Shown: piece after piece, positions 48,658 through 60,900 of the stretch
Position numbering within the stretch: the stretch's first letter is position 1
Layout of the letters: each line of letters opens with the position of its first letter
Source: Ehretia macrophylla
Lineage: Eukaryota; Streptophyta; Magnoliopsida; Boraginales; Ehretiaceae
Length of the DNA stretch: 64,000 nt
Assembly: GCA_037974665.1 (NCBI GenBank)
Contig: CM075765.1
Coordinates: forward strand, 19,605,648-19,669,647
Reading direction: 5' to 3'
Notes under the pieces: generated by a model
Told to the model about the DNA's origin: nothing
The model's input: only the letters and a program-made list of their open reading frames with translations
Database searches by the model: none
Made by a program: the position numbers and the translations under genes

Positions 48658-49466
48658 GAATTAGAAGTTGAATACTTCCAATCTAACTCAAATATCTTTT
48701 TCATCTTGCCAAATCCTACTTAAATAATGTAGTGAGAAACATTATTAATATAATTTAGACATTTCGTGCATGCCAATACTTTGAATGTGCAATACATTGG
48801 CCACAAAAAACAAAAAAAACAAAAACAAAAACAAAAAAACAAAAGGTGCAACACGCCTTATAAAAAAAAAGGAACAATCGTGGCTTGAGAAATTAATCAT
48901 AAAGTTATGCTAAACTAATCAATCATTCTTCTGTTACATAATAAAAATGCCACGACTAAGAAATTTAATAGCCATGTGAAATTTCCAGAATCATCAAACA
49001 ATGGGTTAAATACTACTATAAAGATCAATTGAACGAAATTATGAGCCTTGATGGATATTGAATGAATTTTCAATATTGTCGTACTAGTAGATGGAGGTTG
49101 AAAAAGTAGTCGAGCACGCCGTTAGAGACCAGCAAGATAAACCCAACCAGCAATGTTTTAATTTCGGTTGTAATTGATCAGTGCAAGAAAGCAGGACGCG
49201 GGCGACGAATTTGGTGATGGAAATTTTTTTTGCCGCCAAATGAAAGGCAATGGAGTCTCAGAATCCATCTTAATTTTGTCGCCAAATTGGGCGTCAAAAC
49301 TTGGCTCTATAGTTCGGCGATAGAATGAAGACAGATTGTTCTAATAAATATTTATAAAAATAAAATTTAAAGTCTGTCGCAAATTGGCAACATATTGTTG
49401 ACGGAATTTGTTTTTAATTACAAAAAAATGAAATATATGATTGTGTCTTCATTGCGTCACAAATTT
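48658..49466. repeat. Laccase 3'-flank duplication, L2 copy, left part
   Basis: Matches 23894-24712. It is interrupted by the CACTA element after the target TTT (49464-49466) and continues at 55253. Confidence 0.82.
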
Positions 49467-49847
49467 CACTACAAAAAAACTGGTTTTTGCAACGGGCCGT
49501 CGCCATCCCGACACCAATAAGGCTATGGCTTGGTAAACAGAAAAGTTGACGCCAATTTTGTGACAAGATAGTGACGGCATAGTGTGAGACGGAACAAACC
49601 GTCATAAAGTCGTCACCAACAGTGACGGCATATTTTGCCGTCTCCACAGCACCTCTCGTCACCAAAATTTGCGAGGGCAGCACCTCCCGTCTCCAATTTG
49701 GTGATGACCAAGCTAAATTGGCGACGACCGAGTGATTGGAAAAATATAATTTTCTTATAATTTTTATTTAATTACTAAGATTAAAATTACATTTTAAAAT
49801 ATATAATTTTCTTATTATTTTTATTTTTAAATTTTTTTTTTCTGTCT

Positions 49848-50205
49848 CCGTATTGGAGGCGGGAATCAATCCCGTGACCAATATTGGAGACGGGAGATGA
49901 ACTTCATCTCCAATGTTGGAGACGGGGTTTGAATCCCGTCTCCAATAAGAATGCTATTTTAATTCTTTTTTTTTTGTGGAGTCGGTATTAAAACCCCGTC
50001 TCCAACATTGGAGACTGGGTTCATCTCCCATTTCCAATAAGAATGCTATTTTAATTTTTTTTTTTCGTGGAGACGGGATTCAAACCCCTGTCTCCAACAT
50101 TCGAGACGAGGTTCATCTCCCTTTTCCAATAAGAATTCTATTTTAATTCTTTTTTTTTGTTTGTGGAGACGGGATTCAAACCCCGTCTCCAATAAGAATG
50201 CTATT
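49848..50205. repeat. CACTA left subterminal array
   Basis: About three imperfect units of ~107 bases, each ending AATAAGAATGCTATTTTAATT and containing GGAGACGGG...CCCGTCTCC palindromes. Such arrays are the usual binding sites of the CACTA accessory transposase. Confidence 0.8.
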
Positions 50206-50548
50206 TTATTTATTTAATTTTTTTATAAAAAAATCATTTTTTTTAAAAAAAATATCAAAAATAGTCATCACTAATCTTAAAAAAAATAAAAATAATTTTT
50301 TTTTTCTTATTTTAAAAACAACCCCTTACCCCCATTCCCGTGAACACACACCCTCCCCAAGTCCCTTACCCACCCCCATTCCCGTGAACCTACCCCAGTG
50401 CCCTATCCCTACCCCACTCTTCTACCCTTACGCGTGACCCCCCGATCCTTCACCCCCACCCAACGACCCACCCCAGTCCCCTATCCCCACCCCGTGACCC
50501 ATCTTAGTCCCCTACCTCCACCGTGACCCCCCCCCCCCCCTGTGCAGA
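50206..50548. other. AT-rich then C-rich spacer inside CACTA
   Basis: Poly-T/A followed by degenerate CCCCACCCC/CCCCATTCCCGTGAAC repeats (50320-50540) ending in a run of C. No gene. Confidence 0.6.
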
Positions 50549-53500
50549 TCTATACACACACATACACACAAAGATTTTTATATATATATATATATGCTGC
50601 TTTTTATATTTGTATACTGATTTTGTCTTTTTTTTGTTGGATTTTGTTACTATTTTTCAATTTTAAATAATTTTAATTTTTTTCAGTTGGCTTTTTTGTT
50701 TGCTATAGAATGTGAAGTTATTCACCGAGAATAGGCGTGCCATTTGAAGAAGCATTCGGATCCTCTCAAAGGAGAATCTGTCGAAGAGGTAAAAGTTTGA
50801 ATATTGTTAACTTTTTATTTTTAGTATTATAGACAATGGAGTTAATATATTTTCATAATTATTAAGCTGATTGATTGAAATAGTTGAGAGATAACTGATC
50901 AACAGTGTAAACATAAATACCAGAATGCAGTTTTTTCTGCAAATTTGCTCAACTCATATGTAAAGGAAATGATCTTTTAATTATTTACATAAAGAAATTG
51001 CAATTATTGTTTGTTTTTGGAATTTAATTATTGTTTAATTTAAATCAATGAGAATGTATATTATTTTATTGTATGTCTCATAAATAGAAAAAGGAACAGG
51101 GTTTCTTATCAATCCTATGAAGATTTTTTGAATGGACAGTAACTTCTCTAGAGAAACTATGATAATTATGCTAGCCTTCTAATTTCTTTTAAATGTTAAC
51201 TATCTTATCAATTTGCATTTGATAATGGAAGATTAGTTGGTTATGCATTTTGTTAGATTTTTTATGAAGTTGTGAATGAAGATTTTTCAACATATAATTA
51301 GCAACTTAACCATCATGTAGATGGTCAACTAATCAGTTTTTAGATATTGGTTGGAATGGATAAAAGTTGTTGGAAAGAATCATTCAACTCTTCCTCTTTC
51401 ACACATACTTGTGGAGATAAACATATTTTCTAATGCAAAATTCTTAAAAGGCACAATGATTAGTTGTACAGCTCGGTGTGAAATTGGTTTCCTCTTCGCG
51501 CCACCGCAAAGTCCACCTTAATTTTTCTTTCGATGTGAAGAATTACTTTTATGAAATAATGACAAGTTAAAATAAATACGCTAATTGTTTATGAGATTTA
51601 AACTTCACTTAATGTAATATAATTGCAATTATGAAGTTGGTCTTCATTTTAAAATACAGTAATAATTTTATATGCAATTAGAAAGAATAATAACTCAGTA
51701 CAATCCACATTATAACAATTAGCTTGAGAAATTCCATACAGGTATATGTTTAATAGTGAATCCCTAAAAAACAAAGTGGAAGTTGTAAAGATAAGTTATC
51801 TTAATTAGCATGCTCAAATTTACTTAATTTAGTTATCTACATGAATTCTCTTCCTTATTTTTAAAAAAGAAAAGAAAAAATTCATGCCTAAATTATCAAG
51901 AATCAGAATAAAATCATTGCAAAAAATCTGTAAAATATAAGAATTAGGTTAAATAAACTGTATTTGCAAAGCAATTTATATATGTGATCTAAGCAATATC
52001 AATAGGGCTACTAATTTTTGTACTTCTTTAAATTAAAACAATATTAGATAGTTCATTACTATTTTAGAATTCTAGATATAGCTAAACATTTATATATTTC
52101 TTTCTCATTGTCTAGAAGGTTATTCATAATTGCATGTGATCTTATGCATCACGTGTTAACGTTTCCTAGATGATTAGGGATAGAAATGCATCGTGAAGTA
52201 TTATTGTTCAATCTCTTTTAAATTATGCATGTTGTGTTAATTCTTCTTAATATGGAAACAAACTATCATTAAGTTGTTTTGATATTCTTTTATTTATGTT
52301 GACCTAGTAGCAATTGAGAAAAATCAATATGGATTCAAATGTTTAAATCCTATAGTTTACGGCCTTATATAACTTAATAGTACAAATGTGATGTGTTTAA
52401 TGCTTACGACATATCTCTCAATATCTAGGTACAAGAATACCTTTCAATTTCTAGGAGATTATTTTTAAATACATTTTTCTTGTTTTATGATATGAGTAAA
52501 GTGCCATTTCCATGTCAAAGTCTTTTGTCAATAGAATTATAAGAATGACATCAATTTGAGTTGTTTCTCTGTGTACTATATGTATACTCTTATGGTACAA
52601 CTTGAAAATGTATTAAGAATCAAGAATTTTCATTGGATAAAATTATTATTGGATATTCCAACTTTTAAATTATACCAAAACTTATATGCATATGAGATTT
52701 AAAAATCTATTTCCAAGTTTATTTAGATGCAAGACCTTTTGTTGAATCAATTTTAGATATATTAACCTTTCTGAATGACCTATAATCATCCTTGGATTTT
52801 TTTGTTCCATTTGAAGGCAATTTAGTTAAAATTCTCCTATGCATGTCAATTTTAGGTCACTATTGACACAAAACTTGCCATGTCCAATTGTGTGGGAAGT
52901 TCACAAATTCTCCCCATGGAATGCGAGGTGAAAAAATAGGACAATCCTAATTGTAAGGTCGACTAATTAAAGTCACCCTTGGCCGTCAAAGTAGTCACTT
53001 ACAACTTAAGGTATAATTTTGTTGCTTTGAAATGTGGTTTGATAATTATGTTTGGTTATAGTAAGTCATCTTGAAACGTTATCTAAGCAAAATTTAACAA
53101 CGCTTGATATGTCCAATCTGCTAATCAGTTTAATCAATGGGAATTGATGCTCACAAAAGTCTAATTATTGCAATTTGGCTTGTGCATATCTGTGGTCTAT
53201 CTCATATGTCATCCATAGTGAATGCTTCAGTTCACTATTCCCCTCACTTAAACAGCCAAGCCTTCCTCAAGTACAGGATAAAATAGAAATATGTATTTGA
53301 CAGTATATTTCTCAAAGAATCTAACTGATTAGGTGGCTTATATTTTGTTGAAGTTGGTATCTGATGGAATTTCTTTTCTCCAAGAAGTTAGCTTTTCATA
53401 TGTTTAGTTACTGATGCATTGCAATCACATATTTGAGCTATTATGTAGGTGATTTGATCGTTGATCCACGAAACTCGGAGGCCAATTGTCCAGTTGTAAG

Positions 53501-54019
53501 ATTATCACTTATCTTTATGTGTTTCCTTGTAATATATATAATCGCAAAAAAATTAGGATTATATGTTTCACTGAGTAATGGTTGCAATAGTGGTTGCATG
53601 TTTCGTGCTATTTTCTGATAAACTAATTACTTTAACATGGTGCGGGTGGCCGATATAACATATTTTTTACAACAACTAGCTGGGAAAAAGGAACTGATTG
53701 TAATTAATCATTTTTTTTAATTCAACAGAAAGTGATAAAGCTGTAATGTTGATAGCATTTTAGATCTATGAACTCTCAAATTTTATAGAACACTCGTCAC
53801 AATGACGTGAATATATTTTGTTATAGTTGTTAAGTGGATATATTAGTGTTTTTTTTTCTCATTGATGTTTTTTCTCTAGGGTAAATGCATAATTTCGTGG
53901 ACTAGAATGGAAAATTGATTGAATCATCAAATGTGCCTTGTACAGTTGAAAATTTTGGGAATCTTATGGGATAGGGGTAAATTTTGAAATGTCGGATAAA
54001 AGTACATCGATTGATGATC

Positions 54020-54365
54020 ATGCTTGAGGAACAACAATTTCACTATCTTACATGTGAAAATTGTGACAAAGGAACAAGAACCGAATACAAAGAAGTTTTT
54101 CAATGCATCCATTGCACAAAAGACACAATTGCTGTCCTAAGGTAAAGATAAATATTAATTTTAAGTCTTCTTAAAGATATTATATATTTATTCTTCATGT
54201 TCAAATTTTAATATTCCTCTCTTTCACATTAATATCTTCCTTAGATTCAAATTTGAAGTCGACATCATTGACGACACCAAATCCATCACTACTGCAGTCT
54301 TTGAGGAAAATGAAAAAACAATTTTCTCACTTGAACCTGATGAAATACTATCAAGACAAGCAGCT
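54020..54365 (+). pseudogene. RPA1-like (replication protein A large subunit) gene fragment
   Basis: Two exons, 54020-54141 and 54245-54365, joined by a GT-AG intron in frame, encode about 81 residues. These include a C4 zinc ribbon (CENC then CIHC, C-x2-C-x13-C-x2-C; residues 12-32) followed by an OB-fold-like stretch (RFKFEVDIIDDTKSITTAVF). This matches DNA-binding domain C of RPA70-type proteins, which bind single-stranded DNA in replication. A further donor GTAAGT follows at 54366. Upstream exons are not clear: the bases before 54020 contain stops, and the ATG at 54020 may be internal. It is best read as part of the RPA gene carried by the Helitron-like element. Confidence 0.68.
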
Positions 54366-54554
54366 GTAAGTAATAATACCTCATACTCATGAAACAAGGT
54401 CATACTCTCATATTATTTTTACTGTATAAATTGAATATTATATGTGTCATATCTTTTTCACAAGTTTCATTTAGTTTTACAAATATTTTATACTTAATAA
54501 AATAGTTATCATCTTATTGTAGTCAAACAAATATGAACTTTTGCAATTCAATAG

Positions 54555-54556
<2 letters not shown>

Positions 54557-54602
<46 letters not shown>
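54557..54602. repeat. (TA)n microsatellite
   Basis: About 22 TA units just before the Helitron 3' hairpin. Confidence 0.9.
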
Positions 54603-54604
<2 letters not shown>

Positions 54605-54625
54605 GATATAATTTCATTGGGCTCA

Positions 54626-54658
54626 GCCCGTGCATTTGCACGGGCAGCCATGACTAGT
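54626..54658 (+). other. Helitron 3' terminal hairpin and CTAG-T end
   Basis: GCCCGTGC, a 4-base ATTT centre and GCACGGGC form a perfect inverted repeat (54626-54645). An 8-base spacer follows, then CTAG (54654-54657) and T. This is the canonical Helitron 3' signature. Confidence 0.82.
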
Positions 54659-54769
54659 AAGTATATAAATGGGTTACATGTGAGACAAAGTAGGGATAAT
54701 AATTAACATACACATGCAGAGAGAAGAGGGGGTTTTGGGAAGAGAGAGAAGATAAACTGTTGCATGCAG

Positions 54770-55230
54770 TTTTAGCGAGGGCTTGACGATGACTGTTTTG
54801 GTGACGGCATGGGGATGGGCGAAGTTGGCGAGGGTATGGTGACGTGAATTGTTTGTGACGGTATATATGATGACGGGAAATTTTTGTGACGGCGTGGTGA
54901 GGGGATAAATTGGTGAGGGCTTAGTGAGGATGAAACATTGGCGACGGCATGGTGACGGGAATTGTTTGTAATAGCATGGTGATGGGAAATTTTTGTGATG
55001 GCGTGGTGACGGGATAAATTGGAGAGGGCTTAGTGAGGGGAAAATTGGCGATGGCTCGGTGACGATAATCATTGGTGATGGCCTGGTGACGAGTCGTCGC
55101 AATACAGCGACAACTTGGTGACTGGGAGGATATTGGCGACAACCTTGTGTCTGACGGACGTTTCCCTTTACCGTACTGTCGCAAAATGAAAATTGACGAC
55201 GGCACGGTGAGGAGAACTGTCTGTCGCAGA
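54770..55230. repeat. CACTA right subterminal array
   Basis: Imperfect units of roughly 110-120 bases built on GGTGACGGGAATTG, TTTGTGACGGCGTGGTGA and GGCGACGGCATGG. Minus-strand open frames here (54674-55102, 54921-55205) are repeat-derived, Pro/Ser/Thr-rich and not genes. Confidence 0.75.
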
Positions 55231-55252
55231 ATTCAATTTTTTTGTAGTGTTT

Positions 55253-57946
55253 ACGACAAATTGGCGACGAGGGTTTTGATTAATTTTTTTAAAAAAAATT
55301 TATAAAATATAACAGTTCATCGCCATTCTGTCGCTATTTTCGCAATGGAATGGCGACGGAATTTTGTTTTTAACTTTTAAAAAATGAAATATAAGATTCC
55401 ATCCAAATAGGAGACAAACAAGAGACCAAAGATTTTTATTAATTTTAAAAAATAAAATATAATAGTCCGTCATCATTCCACATAAATTAAAACATAACAA
55501 TATAACAATACAAAAGTAAAATAAAATAATATAACAACATAACAATACAAAATATTTAAAAAATTAAATAAAGGATCTGTCCCAATTCATTCTAAAAATT
55601 GCGAGGAATGGCGACGGAATAATTTTATCAATTTTAAAAAACTAAAATATAACAATATAAAATATATAAAAATAATACCAAATAAAAAGGCCAATTTAGT
55701 AATTTAGTAACTCTCTATTTTAATTTGAACTTCATAATAAATAAAATATCAATATATTATCATATTTTTATAGGCTTTAAGTAAAAGATAGATAAAATTA
55801 AAATTCGGTCGCAATTATGTTGCCAATTGCAACAGATTGGTGATGGAAATTTAGCGGTCTGTCACTTTTCCGTCGCAAATTAAGATAGAATGAAAATGGA
55901 TTTTTAATTAAAATAAAGGAAGATAGCTTTTATTTTAATTATATAAGTGGGATTGCACCTAGAATAGAGGACAATTTTATATACCTTTGTAGTTTCTAAA
56001 TTAAAATAATTTTGGTTCGTATTTCACAACCATGTGAATTTTGACAGAAAAATCTCATGAGCAATCATTAATCATTTCCATCAAACTTATCAAATTAAAC
56101 ATCTCGTTAATATTAAAGGCTAATTTAGTAATTCTCTATTTTAGTTTGAACTTCATAAATAATTAAGTAAAATGTCAAGATATTAACATATTTTTATAAG
56201 TTTTTAAATTATTTATTAATAAGTCTAAGAAAATTACATGGCGACAGACTTTAAAATAAAAACAAAGTAGATCACTTTTATTTTAACTATAGAAGTGTGA
56301 TTGCACCTAGAATAGATCACAATTTTATGTGGCTTGGAGATAAGAGTCTGTGATAGAGATAGAGAGATGGTAGGACACTTTGGTAGTGATTGAGGTACAG
56401 GAGAAGGGTGGTGGTGGTACGGTGGTGAAGGGGAGAAGAACGAAAAGAGGAAAAGCAAAAAAATAATACTAATTTTCCTATGGCCTAAGTTTTATTTGGC
56501 TTTTTTATTTTTCAAAAACTGTTTATCTGGCATGCAGATGCAATGACGGTCACTCTTTTGGACAGAAAAATAAAAAAAATAAAAATTAACTAGGCCACAA
56601 AATTAAAACACAAAAGATTCAAAGGCTATTTTTCTAAATATATTTTTTTCCGAGAGAGGCCTCTATGGATCTTTTTTTTTGGTTGATCAAACATATTCAT
56701 TTCAAAGCTTTATAAATAACACTATATTAAAATGGTATTATAGAATCGACTCTCAATCCTAATTGATAAAATCCACGCATAACTTACTTAATTGATAAGG
56801 AGTTTTCCTCTCTTTAGTGTTTCGAATTACTTTGACCCAACTAATAATCCCCAATTAGATGTAATAATTGGGTAATTAATTAGAGAATAAGTGAAACTCT
56901 GGAAATTGAGAAACAACTGTCATCATTTTCCAAATTAACAAACTCTGTAATAATTTTGGTTCATTTTTCACAACCATGTGAATTTTGACAGAAAAATCTC
57001 ATGAGCAATCATTAATCATTTCCATCAAACTTATCAAATTAAACATCTCGTTAATATTAAAGGCTAATTTAGTAATTCTCTATTTTAGTTTGAACTTCAT
57101 AAATAATTAAGTAAAATGTCAATATATTAATATATTTTTATAAGTTTTTAAATTATTTGTTAATAAGTATAAGAAAATTACATGGGGACAGACTTTAAAA
57201 TAAAAACAAAATAGGCCACTTTTATTTTAACTATAGAAGTGTGATTACACCTAGAATAGTCGACAATTTTATGTGGCTTGGAGATAAGAGTCTGTGATAG
57301 AGATAGAGAGATGGTAGGACACTTTGGTAGTGATTGAGGTAGAGGAAAAGGGTGGTGGTGGTACGGTGGTGAAGGGGAGAAGAACGAAAAGAGGAAAAGC
57401 AAAAAAATAATACTAATTTTCCTATGGCCCAAGATTTATTTGGCTATTTTATTTTTCAAAAACTGTTTATCTGGCATGCAGATGCAATGACGGTCACTTT
57501 TTTGGACAGAATTTTTTTTTAAAAAAACATTAACGAGGCCACAAAATTAAAACACAAAAGATTCAAAGGCTATTTTTCTAAATATATTTTTTTCCAAGAG
57601 AGGCCTCTATGGATTTTTTTTTTGGTTGATCAAACATATGCATTTCAAAGCTTTATAAATTAAATAACATTATATTAAAATGGTATTATAGAATCGACTC
57701 TCAATCCTAATTGATAAAATTCACGCATAACTTACTTAATTGACAAGGAGTTTTCCTCTCTTTAGTGTTTCGAATTACTTTGACCCAACAAATAATCCCC
57801 AATTAGATGTAATAATTGGGTAATTAATTAGAGAATAAGTGAAACTCTGGAAATTGGGAAACAGCTGTCATCATTGTCCAAATTAACATATTATTGAGTA
57901 TTATTTCATAAAATTATTTATCATTATTCATGATGACACCAAGATA
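55253..57946. repeat. Laccase 3'-flank duplication, L2 copy, right part
   Basis: Resumes at ACGACAAATTGGCGACGAGGG and matches 24713-26473, but contains an internal tandem duplication (56010-57900) that L1 lacks. No gene. Confidence 0.83.
56010..57900. repeat. ~944-bp tandem duplication in L2 3' flank
   Basis: The segment starting CACAACCATGTGAATTTTGACAG occurs at about 56022 and again about 944 bases later, then runs in parallel to the AATTAGAGAATAAGTG motif. The L1 flank has one copy (25480-26390). Confidence 0.85.
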
Positions 57947-60900
57947 TCACACCAGACTGTCCCACCCGATTGACTCTTCCAGAGGTAGTTGTACAAGTTG
58001 ATCCCTTGCAGGAGTGATTTTAAAATGGCTGTTACATTGTGGAAGATCAAGAGGGGGTGCAGGCAATGACGTTGACTGAATTGGTCCATTCTTCACCATA
58101 AAAGCAGTTGCTAAACCCACTGATATGTGCCATTTTAAGTGACAGTCATTAACCAAACACCTACATATCGAATCGAAGCCACATTTTTTTAACACTATTA
58201 ACACGAATTCTTAGAAAGATGCATACATAATAAGAGGTTTCACCGTAATTAATGGACATGTAAGAATGCAATGTTACAATCAATATAACCAAGGCAAAGT
58301 TTTTTCTCCCTAAGTCAACACATAGCATGTTATATATATACTGAGGTGCTAGTTTTGAAAAATTATATAATTTCCTTAGTTAATTTTGACCCCTTACTCA
58401 ATTTGCTCATGAAAATATACCAGTGACGTTCCAGCATGTTATCTAAATTTATAAAGCTAACCCGCAACACCACACAGAAATTATAAGCATGAAATTTTAC
58501 CTGGATTATTTGCTCGAAATCTAATAACAACCCATCTTCCTGCTGGAACGGCCACTGTATTACGTTGTTGTGGATTAACGAGATTGAAATTTTTTTCATC
58601 TCTTGTTGGGTCATAGTTGCCAAAACCTTGAGCCAATACGTGAAAATCAAAACCATGCAAGTGTATTGGATGGTTTTCTTTGCTCACCAAAACAGTGTTT
58701 TGTAACACAATCTCAACCGTGGAATTGTACTTCAACTTCTTCACTTTTGTTGCTTCTTCTCCAATCCTTATGAGGTCCTCATTGAATTGATTTGCAGGAT
58801 TTGTATAGTTAAACTTAATAGGTGGTTCTCTTGGAAAATCATTAGTATAAATTCCATCAAGATTGTAGAAAAAGGCTTCTAGCATGGACATCGTCTTGGT
58901 AGGAAACTGGAAGGACACATTATTCATGTTACCATATACTAGTCCACCATATGGACCATGACAAGCTGTTTTCCTATGGGTATGACAAGGAACTATGCCC
59001 ATTTGTACATTTATCAACATGTGTTCATCCACGGCTTGTGGGACTGGGACCCAGAAAAGTCCAGTTGTAAGCCCTGTCAAACTAGTAAAGAAGTTATGGA
59101 CTGTTGAAGTGTCATAAAAATTTGGTACTATAGATAGCAGTATTGGTTCTATCGAAGATGGTGACGTTGCCCCTTCATATACAATAATCCCACTTTTAAG
59201 ATTATCGGTATTACTGACTTTTACTGATTTATCAAAGCTGATATAATCACGTGCTGCCATGTAGTATGATGTCGGTGGCTGATCAGCTTTAAGAAGCACA
59301 TCAGTGGTCTGACCAGGAGCAACTACAACTACATCAGTAACAAATGGATTGGTGTAGCAGGTATCGACTGCAACAACTGTCATCTTGTGATTGGCTATCT
59401 TGAAAAAGAGTATATCATTGAGTCCAACATTGATAATGCGGAGGAGGTACGTCTTCCCTTGTTTTACCTTTAACTTATACGTATCTAGTAAGAATTTTAC
59501 ACATCAAATGTTAGTAAAATAAAAATCTTAATTAACAACAATTATCACTCAAATGAAGCTTTAGCGTGCTTGCAGCATGTATCATACAAGAGGTCATGTG
59601 AATGCTACTTACTCTTTGAAGAACATTGGTAGAAATCACCTGGCTGGCCATTGATAGTAAACGCGTCGGAGATGAAAACTCCTTGTTTCACATGTAAATA
59701 TTGATCCTCGACATCAACAATATTGTCACTCCACCACTCTCCTGTAGTCATATATATATTCAAGGATTTTGTTGTCACAATCCACTAGAATAATTATATG
59801 CATATATTTTGCCCATTCATAATTCATTTGCTATATCTTTGTCCATGGAAATTTCACGGGGAAAATCAATTTGGATTATTTTATATCTCAACTTTCTTCT
59901 CAAAGAGAATTTCAGTGGCTAAACCTGTACAACTCTATTGTTTAAGTGCATGTAACTATTGTGAATAATAGGGGAAAAATGCTAGAATTGTTTGAATGTG
60001 CATGTTACATGTATTGATACTCAATACTCCTATTAAATAGAATTCACCTTTTGACTGGTTTTCACTAAATAATTTGACTTATTGGATGTAAACGATAGTA
60101 AAAGATCACTAGGCAAAAAATTGTATGATGATAAAGTGAATAGAATTTTTTTTTTCATGTGTCTCTAATAAAATAGTTATCAGCTCTAACTATTCGAATT
60201 CTTGAACAACATTGTTTTCCTGATAATAAAGAAACATATCATAATGCTAGTATCCTGTCAAATAATTTATGAACAATTGTACAAAAAAGTAAATTCCTAG
60301 GTTGATACCTAGCAAGATTGGAAATTCTTTGTATGGTTTCTGGAAAGGGTATGAGCGACCAGCTCTTGGATAAATAATGAATGCCCCATGAACCGTTGCT
60401 CGGAGCCATGAGACATGAGCATGCCACCAGAGTGTTCCTTCTTTTTTCGTTATGTTAAATTTGTAGGTGTAACTATTTTCAGGGAGTATAGGGCATTGAG
60501 TTATATAAGCAGCTTCATCGGCCCAGCCATTGAACAACATTTGCACCCCGTGCCTGCGTAATAATACAGAGGTTATGTCACGTAGTTACTAGTTCCTTTT
60601 CTTTTTTTAGTTGTCTAAAAGGATAGTATTGTAATTAGCATACATCAGAATAAGGGTTAATTAACAGAATGAAACCTATTATTAATTAGGTTGAGTGACA
60701 GAATGGTTTCTGTTATTCTTATTTACACTCCAATGGTTTCTAAAGGTTCATTGTTTACTCTTTTTGCCCTTTCAGTTAACAAGTTGTTGAAAGTGGACAA
60801 AATGCTTCTTATTCATAGCATATAATGCTATTTTAGGTTGCAAAAAGAGGAGAAATAAAATTGGGCACAAAGAGACCAAAATTACTGCTCACATATTCCC

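Larger units (their letters stand above)
50549..54657 (+). mobile_element. Helitron-like element nested in CACTA (5' end tentative)
   Basis: The 3' end is well supported: a perfect hairpin followed after 8 bases by CTAG and then T (54654-54658), as in Helitrons, which insert between A and T. A plausible 5' end is TCTATACACACAC at 50549, preceded by A, but this rests on the TC start alone. The interior (50600-54370) is AT-rich intron-like sequence ending in two exons of an RPA1-like gene; plant Helitrons commonly carry RPA genes. I find no Rep/helicase reading frame, so the element is non-autonomous or badly decayed. Confidence 0.6.
49467..55249 (+). mobile_element. CACTA (En/Spm) DNA transposon, non-autonomous, with nested insertion
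   Basis: The left terminus CACTACAAAAAAACTGG and the inverted right terminus TTTTTTTGTAGTG share 13 bases. They are flanked by the 3-bp duplication TTT (49464-49466 and 55250-55252), the CACTA hallmark. The L1 3' flank (24705-24720) is the empty site. Both ends carry subterminal arrays of GACGGG/CGTCTCC and GTGACGG motifs. I find no TNPD/TNPA transposase. The middle carries a Helitron-like segment. The element is 5,783 bases long. Confidence 0.92.

Noticed and set aside
54674..55205. Pro/Ser-rich minus-strand frames of 142 and 94 codons
   Set aside because: They translate the CACTA right subterminal repeats.
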